Below, one piece after another: positions 51,007-59,580 of a stretch of 64,000 nucleotides of DNA. Position 1 is the stretch's first letter; the number at the start of each line of letters is the position of its first letter. The notes beneath the pieces were generated by a model. It made no database searches. It was not told where the DNA came from and worked only from the letters and a program-made list of their open reading frames with translations. This DNA comes from CAXMMR01 sp963692975 (GTDB lineage: Bacteria; Pseudomonadota; Alphaproteobacteria; Acetobacterales; Acetobacteraceae): assembly GCA_963692975.2 (NCBI GenBank), contig CAXMMR010000032.1:71185-135184 (forward strand), read 5' to 3'. A program made the position numbers and the translations under genes.

Positions 51007-51870
51007 ATGAGCGCGACTGCCGAGCACCACGCGAGCAGCGTGGCATCGACCAACATCCAGGTCGACGCCGCCGTCAGCCTGTCGGCTCGTCAGCGTCTGG
51101 CGCTGCGCGACCTCGCAGACGGCAGCCGGCTGTGGCGCCTCGCCGTCACCCTGGGCTGGCTCGACATCAAGCTGCGCTACCGCGGCTCGGTGATCGGGCC
51201 GTTCTGGCTCACCCTCTCGACCGCGGTGCAAATCGGCGCGATGGGCGCGGTCTACGGCACCCTGTTCCACCAGGACCTGCACGACTACCTGCCGTTCCTC
51301 GCCGTCTCGCTGGTGATGTGGAGCGCCGTCACCTCGATCTCGGCCGACGCGTGCACGACGTTCCTGCAGGCCGAGATGACGATCCGCTCGATGCGGATGC
51401 CATATTTCGTCCACGTGGTGCGGGTGCAGGTCCGCACCGTGCTGACGCTGGCGCATAACCTGCCGGTGCTGCTCGTGGTCGGGCTGATCTATCACGCCTG
51501 GCCTGGGATCTACTGCGTCGCCGCGGTGCCTGCGCTGCTGCTGTGGCTCGTCGACGGGGTTGCCGCCTGCATGCTGCTCGGCTCGTTCTGCGCCCGCTTC
51601 CGCGACGTGCCGCCGATCGTCAGCTCGATCATGCAGATCGCCTTCTTCATCACGCCCATAGTCTGGAAGCCGGACCAGCTCGGCCGCGATGGCTGGTGGC
51701 TGCCCTACAACCCGTTCTACGCCCTGCTGGAGATCGTCCGCGGCCCGATGCTCGGCCATCTCGCCAGTCCCACCATCTGGACGTCGGCGCTGGTGTTCAG
51801 CGCGGCACTCAGCGGCGCCGCCTGGATCCTGTTCGTCCGGGTACGCGGCCGCATCGCGTTCTGGATCTGA
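51007..51870 (+). CDS. Polysaccharide ABC exporter permease (Wzm-like)
   Basis: 287 aa ABC-2 type membrane subunit with six hydrophobic segments (for example AVQIGAMGAVYGTLF, FLAVSLVMWSAVTSISADA, IAFFITPIVWKPDQLG). DIKLRYRGSVIGPFWLTLST is the characteristic N-terminal amphipathic motif of capsule and O-antigen permeases, and NPFYALLEIVRGPMLG is typical of the last loop. It pairs with the ATPase gene 13 bases downstream. No biosynthesis cluster is adjacent. Confidence 0.92.
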   Translation: MSATAEHHASSVASTNIQVDAAVSLSARQRLALRDLADGSRLWRLAVTLGWLDIKLRYRGSVIGPFWLTLSTAVQIGAMGAVYGTLFHQDLHDYLPFLAVSLVMWSAVTSISADACTTFLQAEMTIRSMRMPYFVHVVRVQVRTVLTLAHNLPVLLVVGLIYHAWPGIYCVAAVPALLLWLVDGVAACMLLGSFCARFRDVPPIVSSIMQIAFFITPIVWKPDQLGRDGWWLPYNPFYALLEIVRGPMLGHLASPTIWTSALVFSAALSGAAWILFVRVRGRIAFWI

Positions 51871-51883
51871 GCCGCGCACCGGC

Positions 51884-52657
51884 ATGGCTCGCATCGAGGT
51901 CAGTCACCTGTCGGTGGATTTCCCGCTCTATCACGGCAGCGCGCGCAGCCTGAAGAAGACGCTCGCCGCCGCCGCCTCGGGACGCTTCGGCCGCGACACC
52001 TCGCGCCGCGTCGTCGTGCAGGCGCTGCGCGACATCTCGTTCACGCTCACCCGCGGCGACCGGCTGGGGCTGATCGGCACCAACGGTGCAGGCAAGACGA
52101 CGCTGCTGCGCACGCTCGCCGGCATCTACGAGCCGGTAGTCGGGCGAGTGCGGATCGACGGCACGCTGAACGCGCTGCTCGACCCGAACAGCGGCATGAA
52201 CATGGACCTCACCGGCCGCGAGAACATCATGCTGCGCGGGCTCTACAACGGCTACTCGGCGGAGGAGATCGCCAGCCTTGAGGAGGACGTCCAGCTCTTC
52301 GCCGAGCTCGGCCACTTCATGGACCTGCCGGTCCGCCTCTACAGCTCGGGCATGGTCGTGCGCCTGGGCTTCGGCCTTGCCACCGCGATCAAGCCCGAAG
52401 TGCTGCTGATGGACGAGTGGTTCCTCGCCGGCGACCAGCGCTTCATGACCAAGGCGCGCAGCCGAGTCGAGGGCATGGTGCGCGGTGCCGACGTGCTGGT
52501 GCTCTCGACGCATCAGGCGCCGATCCTGGTCGAATGGTGCAACCGGGTGATCTGGATGGACCATGGCGAAGTGCGCGAGGACGGCCCGGCGGAAGCGGTC
52601 GTCGAACGCTATCTCGGGCGGCAGGGAACGCCGAGCGACTTGGCGCTGACAGGATAA
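51884..52657 (+). CDS. Polysaccharide ABC exporter ATPase (Wzt-like)
   Basis: 257 aa. Walker A GLIGTNGAGKTTLLRTLAG, signature-like YSSGMVVRLGFGLATAIK, Walker B VLLMDEWFLAGDQRF, H-loop LSTHQAPI. The N-terminus ARIEVSHLSVDFPLYHGSAR is typical of the subgroup that exports capsule or O-antigen. No extended carbohydrate-binding C-terminus, so the substrate is likely exported without terminal-modification recognition. The start ATG 51884 follows the permease stop by 13 bases. Confidence 0.93.
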   Translation: MARIEVSHLSVDFPLYHGSARSLKKTLAAAASGRFGRDTSRRVVVQALRDISFTLTRGDRLGLIGTNGAGKTTLLRTLAGIYEPVVGRVRIDGTLNALLDPNSGMNMDLTGRENIMLRGLYNGYSAEEIASLEEDVQLFAELGHFMDLPVRLYSSGMVVRLGFGLATAIKPEVLLMDEWFLAGDQRFMTKARSRVEGMVRGADVLVLSTHQAPILVEWCNRVIWMDHGEVREDGPAEAVVERYLGRQGTPSDLALTG

Positions 52658-52658
52658 C

Positions 52659-52683
52659 AAGGCCAGGCCATTGCCCTGGCTCC
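52659..52683. repeat. Single-hairpin relic of the GC-hairpin repeat
   Basis: AAGGCCAGGCCATTGCCCTGGC two bases after the exporter ATPase stop. It matches one outer arm only. Confidence 0.55.
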
Positions 52684-52767
52684 GTCCGCTTGCAACAGCT
52701 CGGCCTTTCGTCACCGTCCTGCAACGGCTTGTTCAGTCTTCTTGCGCCATCTGCTAAGCCGGCACGC

Positions 52768-53889
52768 ATGGATAGCATCGACACGCCAGCGCAGGACACC
52801 AGCCGCCACCAGCGCATGGCCCGCATGCTCATGGCCCTGGCTCTGGTGCTGCTTGGCCTGTGGACCCTGCAGGGCTTCCTGCCCGCCTTGGTCTGGGCAG
52901 CCATCTTCGCCATCGCCCTTTGGCCGCTCTACCAGCGCATGCTGCAGCGCTGGCCTTCGGCGCGCCATTCGCACTGGCTGCCGGCGCTGTTCACCCTCGT
53001 GGTTGCGCTGGTGTTCATCGTCCCGTTCGGCCTGGTCGCGCTGGAGGCCGGGCGCGAGGCGCACGCGACGCTGGACTGGGTCAACCAGGCGCGCCAGACC
53101 GGCGTGCCGGTGCCGGACATGCTGTACCGCATCCCCCGCTTCTCCAGCCAGGCGGTCGGCTGGTGGCAGCAGAACCTGAGCGATCCCAAACAGGCCAGTG
53201 AGTTGCTGCACCGCGCGGTCTCCGGCGACATGGCCGAGCGCGGCCGCCATGTCGGCTCGCAGGTGGCGCATCGTCTGGTGCTGTTCGGCTTCACCCTGCT
53301 GACCCTGTTCTTCCTGTTCCGCGACGGCGATGCGGTGTCCGAGCAGATGCTGGTCGCCTCCCGACGCAGCTTCGGCGCCGCCGGCGAGCGAGTCGGGCGG
53401 CAAATCATCGCCTCCGTGCACGGCACGGTGGACGGGCTCGTGCTGGTGGGCCTGGGTGAGGGCGTAATCCTCGGCATCGCCTATGCGGTCGCCGGCGTGC
53501 CGCACCCGACGCTGCTCGGCCTGTTCACCGCGGTCGCGGCCATGGTGCCGTTCGGCGCCGCGATCGTGTTCTGCATCGCAGCGCTGCTGGTCGCCGCCAG
53601 CGGCTCGGTGATCGCGGCTGTGGCGATCCTGGTGCTGGGCTTTATCGTGACCTTCGTCGCCGACCATTTCATCCGCCCGGTGCTGATCGGCGGCGCGACC
53701 CGGCTGCCGTTCCTGTGGGTGCTGTTCGGTATTCTGGGCGGGGTCGAGATCTGGGGGCTGCTCGGCCTATTCCTCGGCCCGGCGATCATGGCGGCCCTGA
53801 TCCTGCTGTGGCGTGAATGGACGGCGCCCGGCCCTGACGAGCCGCAGACGCTGAGCTTTCCGGCCGCAACCTACCGCCCGCAGCCCTGA
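52768..53889 (+). CDS. AI-2E family (PerM/YdiK-like) transporter
   Basis: 373 aa with about 8 hydrophobic helices. The N-terminal pair is LVLLGLWTLQGFLPALVWAA and WLPALFTLVVALVFIVPFGL; a soluble stretch (about 95-165) with RIPRFSSQAVGWWQQNL; later VLVGLGEGVILGIAYAVAGV and PFLWVLFGILGGVEIWGLLG. Substrates are unresolved for most members; the AI-2 export label is historical. ATG 52768 is preceded by normal spacer. mobB follows 37 bases downstream. Confidence 0.88.
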   Translation: MDSIDTPAQDTSRHQRMARMLMALALVLLGLWTLQGFLPALVWAAIFAIALWPLYQRMLQRWPSARHSHWLPALFTLVVALVFIVPFGLVALEAGREAHATLDWVNQARQTGVPVPDMLYRIPRFSSQAVGWWQQNLSDPKQASELLHRAVSGDMAERGRHVGSQVAHRLVLFGFTLLTLFFLFRDGDAVSEQMLVASRRSFGAAGERVGRQIIASVHGTVDGLVLVGLGEGVILGIAYAVAGVPHPTLLGLFTAVAAMVPFGAAIVFCIAALLVAASGSVIAAVAILVLGFIVTFVADHFIRPVLIGGATRLPFLWVLFGILGGVEIWGLLGLFLGPAIMAALILLWREWTAPGPDEPQTLSFPAATYRPQP

Positions 53890-53926
53890 GACAGCCGGCT
53901 CTCATCGCTCGCGTCCGCTGAAGGTC

Positions 53927-54412
53927 ATGGGCATCTGCGGCTGGAGCGGCAGCGGCAAGACGACGCTGATCGCCCGGCTGCTGCCCTGCCTCACCAGTCA
54001 GGGCGTGCGCGTCTCGACGATCAAGCACGCTCATCACGCATTCGATGTCGACACCCCCGGCAAGGACAGCCACACCCATCGCCTGGCCGGCGCCGAGGAG
54101 GTGCTGGTCAGCTCGGCCCGGCGCTGGGCGCTGATGCATGAGCTGCGCAGCGCTCCGGAGCCCACCCTGCCGGAACTGCTGGCGCAGCTCTCTCCCGTCG
54201 ACCTGGTTCTGGTCGAGGGCTTCAAGCGCCATCCCCACCGCAAGCTCGAGGTGCATCGCCCTTCCAACGGCAAGTCGCTGCTGGCGCGTGAGGACAGCGA
54301 CATCGTCGGCGTGGCGAGCGATGTCGCATTGACCGGCCTCGCCGTGCCGGTGCTCGACCTCGACGACGCGCCCGCGATCGCCGCCTTCGTGCTGGCCGAG
54401 GCAGGTGGCTGA
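53927..54412 (+). CDS. mobB: Molybdopterin-guanine dinucleotide biosynthesis adaptor MobB
   Basis: 161 aa P-loop GTP-binding protein assisting MobA. Walker A GWSGSGKTTLIARLLPCL at residue 5; STIKHAHHAFDVDTPGKDSH and LVLVEGFKRHPHRKLEVHR are family motifs. The end overlaps mobA by 8 bases, so the two genes are coupled. Confidence 0.94.
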   Translation: MGICGWSGSGKTTLIARLLPCLTSQGVRVSTIKHAHHAFDVDTPGKDSHTHRLAGAEEVLVSSARRWALMHELRSAPEPTLPELLAQLSPVDLVLVEGFKRHPHRKLEVHRPSNGKSLLAREDSDIVGVASDVALTGLAVPVLDLDDAPAIAAFVLAEAGG

Positions 54413-55016
54413 GCGGCTCGCGGTGGTGGTGCTCGCCGGCGGCCAGGCGCGCCGTATGGGCGGCGGCGACAAGGCCTTGCGGATGCTCGGCGGGCAGACC
54501 TTGCTGGCGCACGTGCTGGCCCGCCTCGACCCGTCAGGCGCCTTGCGCGCCGCCCGCCAGGTCGCGCTGAGCGCCAATGGCGATCCGAGCCGCTTCGCCG
54601 CCTTCGGGCTGCCGGTGCTGGCGGATCGGGCCGGTTCGGGTCCGTTGGCCGGCATCCTCGCCGGCATGGCTTGGGCGGCGGCCAGTGGCTTGCAAACCCT
54701 GCTCAGCGTGCCCGCGGATTGTCCGTTCCTGCCGCTCGACCTTGCAGATCGTCTAGCTGCCACCAGAACCTCGATCGCCTGCGCCGCGTCAGGCGGCCAG
54801 GTGCATCATGCGACGGCGCTCTGGTCGGTCGTCCTGCAGACGGAGCTCGCGGCGACGTTGGAGCAGGGCATCCGGCGCGTGCAGATCTTTGCCGCCGGCC
54901 GAGCCGCCACCGTTACCTTCCCGCAGGTCGCTGTCGGCGCACGCCGCGTCGACCCTTTTCTCAACCTCAACACCCCAGCCGACCTGCTGTCGGCCGAGGC
55001 GCTGCTGGTGGGCTAG
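54405..55016 (+). CDS. mobA: Molybdenum cofactor guanylyltransferase MobA
   Basis: Transfers GMP to Mo-molybdopterin. 203 aa. VVVLAGGQARRMGGGDKALR is the nucleotide-binding signature; SVPADCPFLPLDLADRLA gives the metal-binding Asp; ends LNLNTPADLLSAEALL. The GTG start at 54405 lies inside mobB. No molybdoenzyme is in the window. Confidence 0.95.
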   Translation: MAERLAVVVLAGGQARRMGGGDKALRMLGGQTLLAHVLARLDPSGALRAARQVALSANGDPSRFAAFGLPVLADRAGSGPLAGILAGMAWAAASGLQTLLSVPADCPFLPLDLADRLAATRTSIACAASGGQVHHATALWSVVLQTELAATLEQGIRRVQIFAAGRAATVTFPQVAVGARRVDPFLNLNTPADLLSAEALLVG

Positions 55017-55020
55017 AGGG

Positions 55021-55296
55021 CTACTCCGCTGCCGGCGGCGCGGCCGCAACGGAGGGCGGGCCGCCGGCCGCAGCGTGAGCCGCGGCGCGCTGCGCCTGCC
55101 GATACTTGTGCCGCCTGTAGGCGCCGGCCGCGCAGCCGCCAGCCGCGCCCAGCACGCCGTGATGGACCAGGTGGCCGCCGACGGCGCCGGCAGCGCCGTA
55201 TTTGAGGCAGCCCCCCGGCTCGGCCTGCGCCGGCGCGGTAACGGCAAGCGAGCCCGCAAGCACCGCAGCGGCGGCAAGCGTCGAGATGATCTTCAT
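55021..55296 (-). CDS. Small exported protein with Gly-rich segment
   Basis: 91 aa. MKIISTLAAAAVLAGSLAVT then PAQAEPGG is a signal peptide with cleavage near AQA/EPG. The mature part is short: a Cys, then AAGAVGGHLVHHGVLGAAGG (glycine-zipper-like) and a basic AYRRHKYRQAQ patch. Likely periplasmic or membrane-associated, unknown role. Convergent with mobA with a 4-base gap. Confidence 0.65.
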   Translation of the reverse strand: MKIISTLAAAAVLAGSLAVTAPAQAEPGGCLKYGAAGAVGGHLVHHGVLGAAGGCAAGAYRRHKYRQAQRAAAHAAAGGPPSVAAAPPAAE

Positions 55297-55400
55297 GGTG
55301 GAGCTCCGTGGTCGTGATGGGAGTGTAACTGAGACAAAGCTGCCGGACCAGCGGAACGAGCGACGCAGTCCAGCCAGAGGCGACGCCACCGGCGTGCCGG

Positions 55401-56633
55401 CTAGCCTCCTTGAGGCCGTCGCGCATCGATCAGCCGCGAGGCGATCGCGCCGAACAGCATCAGTAGCGCCAGCGGCCGCGGCGTGCCGTCAGCCAGCAAC
55501 CCGGCCGCCTCGGCGCCGACCGCGCCAAGCACGAACGACAGCGTGCCCATCAACGCCGAGGCGCTGCCCGCCATCGCCCGGTGCCGGGCCAGCGCGCCGA
55601 CCGTCGCGTTCGGGTTGATCAGCCCGAGGCTGAACGTCGTCACCGTGAGCGGCAGCAGGATGCCGAGCAGACCGCCAAAACCGGTGCACGCATCCGCCGT
55701 GAGCACCAGCCCGGCCGCGACCTGCGCATTTGAGGCGCCGCGCAGGATGCGGTGCGAGCCGAAGCGACGCAGCAGGGTGGAATTGATCTGGGAGCCGAAG
55801 ATGTAGGCGGCGGCGTTGACGCCGAATAGGCCGCCGAACGCCGTCGGCGAGACGCCGAACCCGTCGATGAACACACCGGGCGCGCCGCCGAGATAGCTGA
55901 ACATGGCGAACATCGCGAGCGCGAACTGCAGCGCGTGGGTAATGAAGTGGCGCTCGCGCAGCACCGCATTGTAGCGCCGCACCATCGCCAGCGGGTGCAG
56001 CCCTGCGCGCAGCGCCGGCGGCAGCGTGTCGGGCATCGCCCACGCCACGGCGATGAGCGCGACGACGCCATAGCCGGTGGCGATCCAAAAGATCACCCGC
56101 CAGTTGGCCACCTGCAGCATCAGCCCGCCAAGCGTGGGCGCAAGGATCGGCGCCACCCCCATGATCAGCATCAGCTGGGCGATCAGCCGAGCCGCCTCCG
56201 GCCCGTCGGCGACGTCGCGCACGATGGCGCGCGGCATCACCGTGCTCGCCGAGCCGCCGAGCGCTGCCAGCAGCCGGAACACCGACATCGCCAGGATCGA
56301 GTGCGACAGGGCGCAGCCGGCGGAGGCGACGGTGTAGAGCGCGGTGCCGAACAGCAGCGGCAGCCGGCGGCCGAAACGGTCGGCGAGCGCCCCCTGGGTC
56401 AGCTGGCCGACGGCAAGCCCGATGAACCAGGCGGCAAGCGTGTACTGCGCCGAGCCCTGCCCGGTCCGCATCGATGCCTCGATGGCCGGAAAGGCGGGCA
56501 GGTACATGTCGGTCGAGACCGGGCCCACCGCCTGCAGGAAGCCGAGCAGCAGCGGCAGGAAGCGCGGCATCGCGGCGCCGAGCGCCGGCCGCGTCGGCGA
56601 GCCGGCCGGCATCCTGTCGACAGTATCCATCAC
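55401..56633 (-). CDS. MFS transporter, Bcr/CflA type
   Basis: 410 aa, about 12 helices. SDR-like name aside, the Bcr/CflA signature STDMYLPAFPAIEASM is in helix 1, QGALADRFGRRLPLLFGTAL is motif A, and GVAPILAPTLGGLMLQVANW with RVIFWIATGYGVV follows. Proton-driven drug or metabolite efflux. gpt lies 7 bases upstream on the same strand. A second in-frame ATG at 56630 is equally possible. Confidence 0.88.
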   Translation of the reverse strand: MMDTVDRMPAGSPTRPALGAAMPRFLPLLLGFLQAVGPVSTDMYLPAFPAIEASMRTGQGSAQYTLAAWFIGLAVGQLTQGALADRFGRRLPLLFGTALYTVASAGCALSHSILAMSVFRLLAALGGSASTVMPRAIVRDVADGPEAARLIAQLMLIMGVAPILAPTLGGLMLQVANWRVIFWIATGYGVVALIAVAWAMPDTLPPALRAGLHPLAMVRRYNAVLRERHFITHALQFALAMFAMFSYLGGAPGVFIDGFGVSPTAFGGLFGVNAAAYIFGSQINSTLLRRFGSHRILRGASNAQVAAGLVLTADACTGFGGLLGILLPLTVTTFSLGLINPNATVGALARHRAMAGSASALMGTLSFVLGAVGAEAAGLLADGTPRPLALLMLFGAIASRLIDARRPQGG

Positions 56634-56640
56634 CGCTGGC

Positions 56641-57129
56641 TCACGGCCCGCGGGCGAGCGGGGCGACGAACAGCGGCGCGGTGTCCCAAGGGAACAGCAC
56701 CCAGGTCTCCTGCGCCACCTCGGCGACGTAGTGGTCCGCCACCGCGCGCCCCGCGGGCTTGGCGTAGAGGCAGGCGAAGACGGCGCGCGGCAGCATGCGC
56801 CGCACCATTGACCCGGTGACGCCGGTATCGACCAGGTCGTCGACGATCAGGAAGCCCTCGCCGTCGCCGGCGGCGCTGGGCGCCTTGAGCACCGTCGGCT
56901 CGCGCAGCATCTCGTCGTCATAGGCGAGGATGCAGACGCTCTCCACGAGCCTGCAGTCGAGCTCGCGAGCGATGATCGCAGCCGGGATCAGGCCGCCGCG
57001 CGAGATCGCGACGATGCCGCGGAACGGCGCGTCGCCGCCGGCCGCAGCGCCGATCAGCCGGCGGGCCAGGTCGCGAGCGTCCCGGTGCAGCTGGTCCCAG
57101 CTGACGGTCGCATAGCTGGCCGGGGTCAC
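56641..57129 (-). CDS. gpt: Xanthine-guanine phosphoribosyltransferase
   Basis: Purine salvage: forms XMP and GMP from PRPP. 162 aa from GTG 57129 (SD GAGG upstream); an ATG 62 codons earlier has no family similarity. ATVSWDQLHRDARDLARRL, FRGIVAISRGGLIPAAIIAR, PRPP site LIVDDLVDTGVTGSMVRRM and KPAGRAVADHYVAEVAQETW follow E. coli Gpt closely. Divergent from the DUF3072 gene. Confidence 0.93.
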   Translation of the reverse strand: MTPASYATVSWDQLHRDARDLARRLIGAAAGGDAPFRGIVAISRGGLIPAAIIARELDCRLVESVCILAYDDEMLREPTVLKAPSAAGDGEGFLIVDDLVDTGVTGSMVRRMLPRAVFACLYAKPAGRAVADHYVAEVAQETWVLFPWDTAPLFVAPLARGP

Positions 57130-57340
57130 CGGACCATCCTCAGACCAACCGTCCACCAGCCGCTGCCGGCAAGCGACGAGTGCCGGCCCCCAGCCGATCT
57201 CCTCTCGAAGCCGGCGTTGCTGGGATCGCTCATGCCGCCGTTCTAGGCCATCGGCGGCAGGAGTGAAATCAACGCCCGCATGCGCCGGACAGGTCGGGCA
57301 GTCGCACCGCCCCAAGCTCCGTCAAAACTAAAACAATACG

Positions 57341-57365
57341 GGAACACCAGCGTGCCTGCGGCGTT
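57341..57365 (+). promoter_or_regulatory. EcfG-type general stress promoter
   Basis: GGAAC (57341-57345), 16-base spacer, CGTT (57362-57365). This matches the alphaproteobacterial EcfG consensus GGAAC-N16/17-CGTT. A start about 7 bases after CGTT falls almost on ATG 57375, so the mRNA would be nearly leaderless. Confidence 0.65.
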
Positions 57366-57374
57366 CGGCAGGTC

Positions 57375-57680
57375 ATGAGCAATACATCAAAGAAGCCGAC
57401 CGACATCCCGCCCGCCGACGCTGAGGCCGACGCGGCAAACCCCAAGCAGAGCGTCGCCTCGCGCGATCCCGAGGCCGATAACGGGCCGCCATCCAACACC
57501 GTCAAGGACCCGGACAACTGGACCACCGGCGACGAGTCGATGACCGGCGCCCAGGCGTCATACCTGCAGACGCTGAGCGAGGAGGCCGGCGAGCCGTTTG
57601 ATCCGTCGCTGAGCAAGGCCGCCGCGTCCAAGCGCATCGATGCCCTGCAGTCCAAGACGGGTCGCGGCAAGAGCCACTAG
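57375..57680 (+). CDS. DUF3072 domain protein
   Basis: 101 aa. Polar, disordered N-terminal half (KKPTDIPPADAEADAANPKQ) and a C-terminal DUF3072 segment (MTGAQASYLQTLSEEAGEPF, then SKAAASKRIDALQ). It is a small soluble protein of unknown role, common in bacteria near stress genes. An EcfG-type promoter immediately upstream supports a stress function. Confidence 0.85.
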   Translation: MSNTSKKPTDIPPADAEADAANPKQSVASRDPEADNGPPSNTVKDPDNWTTGDESMTGAQASYLQTLSEEAGEPFDPSLSKAAASKRIDALQSKTGRGKSH

Positions 57681-57874
57681 TCACCTCCGTCCGCACGGGC
57701 CTTTCAGGAAGCGCGTAGCCTTTCGGCAGCCGTCCCAGTTTGCCGTGCTCAGCCGGGGCCGCAATGCAGCCCCGGCCGGATCCTGCTGTCGCCACATTTT
57801 GTTGCAGGTATATGGGCAGCAAGGGCGAGCTTCGATCCGTATGGTCGGGCCGCGGCAGGAAGGGGCGGGCGTTG

Positions 57875-59473
57875 ATGCGAGCAGGCCGGTCGGGGTCGAC
57901 CAGGGTCCGGGTCACCGGGCATTCCACGGCATTGACCGATCAGTTCGTCTGGCTTGGCGCCGCCACCGTCACGTTGATCGGCCTGGCAGCCAGGCTCATC
58001 GCCATCAGCGCCAAGCCGTTTTGGATGGACGAGGTGACAACCCTCGACCGGTCCGCCCTGCCGCTGCGTGGATTGCTGCAGAGTTCGCTGCAGAACCATC
58101 ACCTGCCGACCTACTTCCTGCTCGCCGGAGCCGTTGAGCGCTTCGGCAATAGCGAGCTGTGGCTGCGGCTGCCCTCGGTCATTTGCGGTGGGTTGTGCTG
58201 CGGCCTGGTGATGCTGATCACCCGGCGATTAGGCGGCGGCAAGGCAGGGCTGCTCGCCGGCCTGCTGATGGCGCTGTCCCCGTTGCAGGTGCAGTACGGA
58301 CAGGAGGCGCGGTCCTACACCCTGGTGACGGCGCTGATCCTGCTGGCGCTGCTCGGCCTGGTCGGCCTGGCGCTCGACCCGGAACGCGCCGCCCTGCCGG
58401 TCCGCGCTCCCGGTGCGGCACGCCGGGACTGGGGGCTGCTGCTGTTCGGCACCGCGGCGGCGCTCAACGTGCTGAGCGTAGCGCTGCTCTGGTGGCTGGC
58501 CGCCAACCTCGCAGCGGTCGTGATCGCCTGGCGACTCGGCGCGCGGCGTCGCCTGTTCGGCCGCAACTGGCTGATCGTGCAGGCGCTTGCCGGAGCATCG
58601 TGCCTGCCCTGGTTCGTCGCGATGTACTGCTCCGTGCGCGGCCACGACATGCGCGCCGGGCTGGACTGGGTGCCGCCCGTGAGCGTCAAGCGGATCTGGT
58701 CCGCTGTCGCAGCCGTCTACCTGCTGCGTGACTCCAGCCTCATCAGCGGCCGGCTGCTCTATGGCATGGTGCCACTGGTGGGGCCGCTGCTCGAAGTGCT
58801 GGCGGGCGCGCTGGCGGGATGCGGCGTCGTCTTCCTGGCAGTCCGGCGGCCGGCCGCGCTGGCGCCTATCCTGCTCTCCGTCCTGACGCTGCCGCTGGCG
58901 CTGCTGGCGTTCTCGTCGGTGCAGCCGATGTGGATGCCGCGCTACATTCTCTGGTCCGGGGCACCATTCTTCATTCTGGCAGGTCTGGGGCTGGCCGCCC
59001 TGCCGCCACGTCTACGCGGCGGGCTCGTGCTCGGCATTGCAGCGCTCGCCGCGATCAACCTGTGGCCCTACTATGCCGCCGAGACGAAGCCCCGCTGGGA
59101 CCTCGCCGCCGCCGAGCTGCATGCCGGCCGTCAGCCAGGCGACCTGGTGCTCGTCAGCGACTACTGGGGTACCCGTCTGCTCAACGTCTATCTGAACCGG
59201 ACGGGTGATCCCCTGGTCGGCAGTGGCGTCAGCCTGCAGCTGAGCGACGCGCCGGCGCGGATCGCGCAGGGCAACCGCGTCTGGGTGGTGCTCGGACGGA
59301 TCGGGCAGACCGAGGACGTGATCAGCCCCAGCTTCCGCCGACAGCTGGCGGCACTCGGCACGCCGGCGGTCGACCTGCAGGCCGGTCAGGACGTCACAAT
59401 CCGCCGCTATGATCCGCCGGTATCATCCCTCGCCTGCGCGGCAAGCAGCTGCGATAGCAGCAGGTCAGACTAG
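57875..59473 (+). CDS. GT39-type polytopic glycosyltransferase
   Basis: 532 aa from ATG 57875 (57812 possible). About 10-12 helices. The first periplasmic loop carries the acidic pair in AISAKPFWMDEVTTLDRSAL, the usual catalytic position in PMT/ArnT-like enzymes, followed by LQNHHLPTYFLLAGAVERFG and YGQEARSYTLVTALILLALL. The C-terminal soluble part (VLVSDYWGTRLLNVYLNRTG) is periplasmic. It likely transfers a sugar from a polyprenyl phosphate carrier; acceptor unknown. A GC-hairpin repeat follows. Confidence 0.85.
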   Translation: MRAGRSGSTRVRVTGHSTALTDQFVWLGAATVTLIGLAARLIAISAKPFWMDEVTTLDRSALPLRGLLQSSLQNHHLPTYFLLAGAVERFGNSELWLRLPSVICGGLCCGLVMLITRRLGGGKAGLLAGLLMALSPLQVQYGQEARSYTLVTALILLALLGLVGLALDPERAALPVRAPGAARRDWGLLLFGTAAALNVLSVALLWWLAANLAAVVIAWRLGARRRLFGRNWLIVQALAGASCLPWFVAMYCSVRGHDMRAGLDWVPPVSVKRIWSAVAAVYLLRDSSLISGRLLYGMVPLVGPLLEVLAGALAGCGVVFLAVRRPAALAPILLSVLTLPLALLAFSSVQPMWMPRYILWSGAPFFILAGLGLAALPPRLRGGLVLGIAALAAINLWPYYAAETKPRWDLAAAELHAGRQPGDLVLVSDYWGTRLLNVYLNRTGDPLVGSGVSLQLSDAPARIAQGNRVWVVLGRIGQTEDVISPSFRRQLAALGTPAVDLQAGQDVTIRRYDPPVSSLACAASSCDSSRSD

Positions 59474-59483
59474 ACGGGTAATC

Positions 59484-59580
59484 AGGAAGGCCAGAGGCTC
59501 CGCCTCTGGACTTCGCTGGGGCCCGACGCCCCAGATCCCCATCCATTGCAGCCTAGTCGGGCCAAGAGCTCCTGGCCTTA
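59484..59580. repeat. GC-hairpin repeat, copy 12 (short)
   Basis: AAGGCCAGAGGCTCCGCCTCTGG, GGGGCCCGACGCCCC, and a distal AGAGCTCCTGGCCTTA, whose last bases are the htpG stop codon on the minus strand. It lies between convergent GT39 and htpG. Confidence 0.8.
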
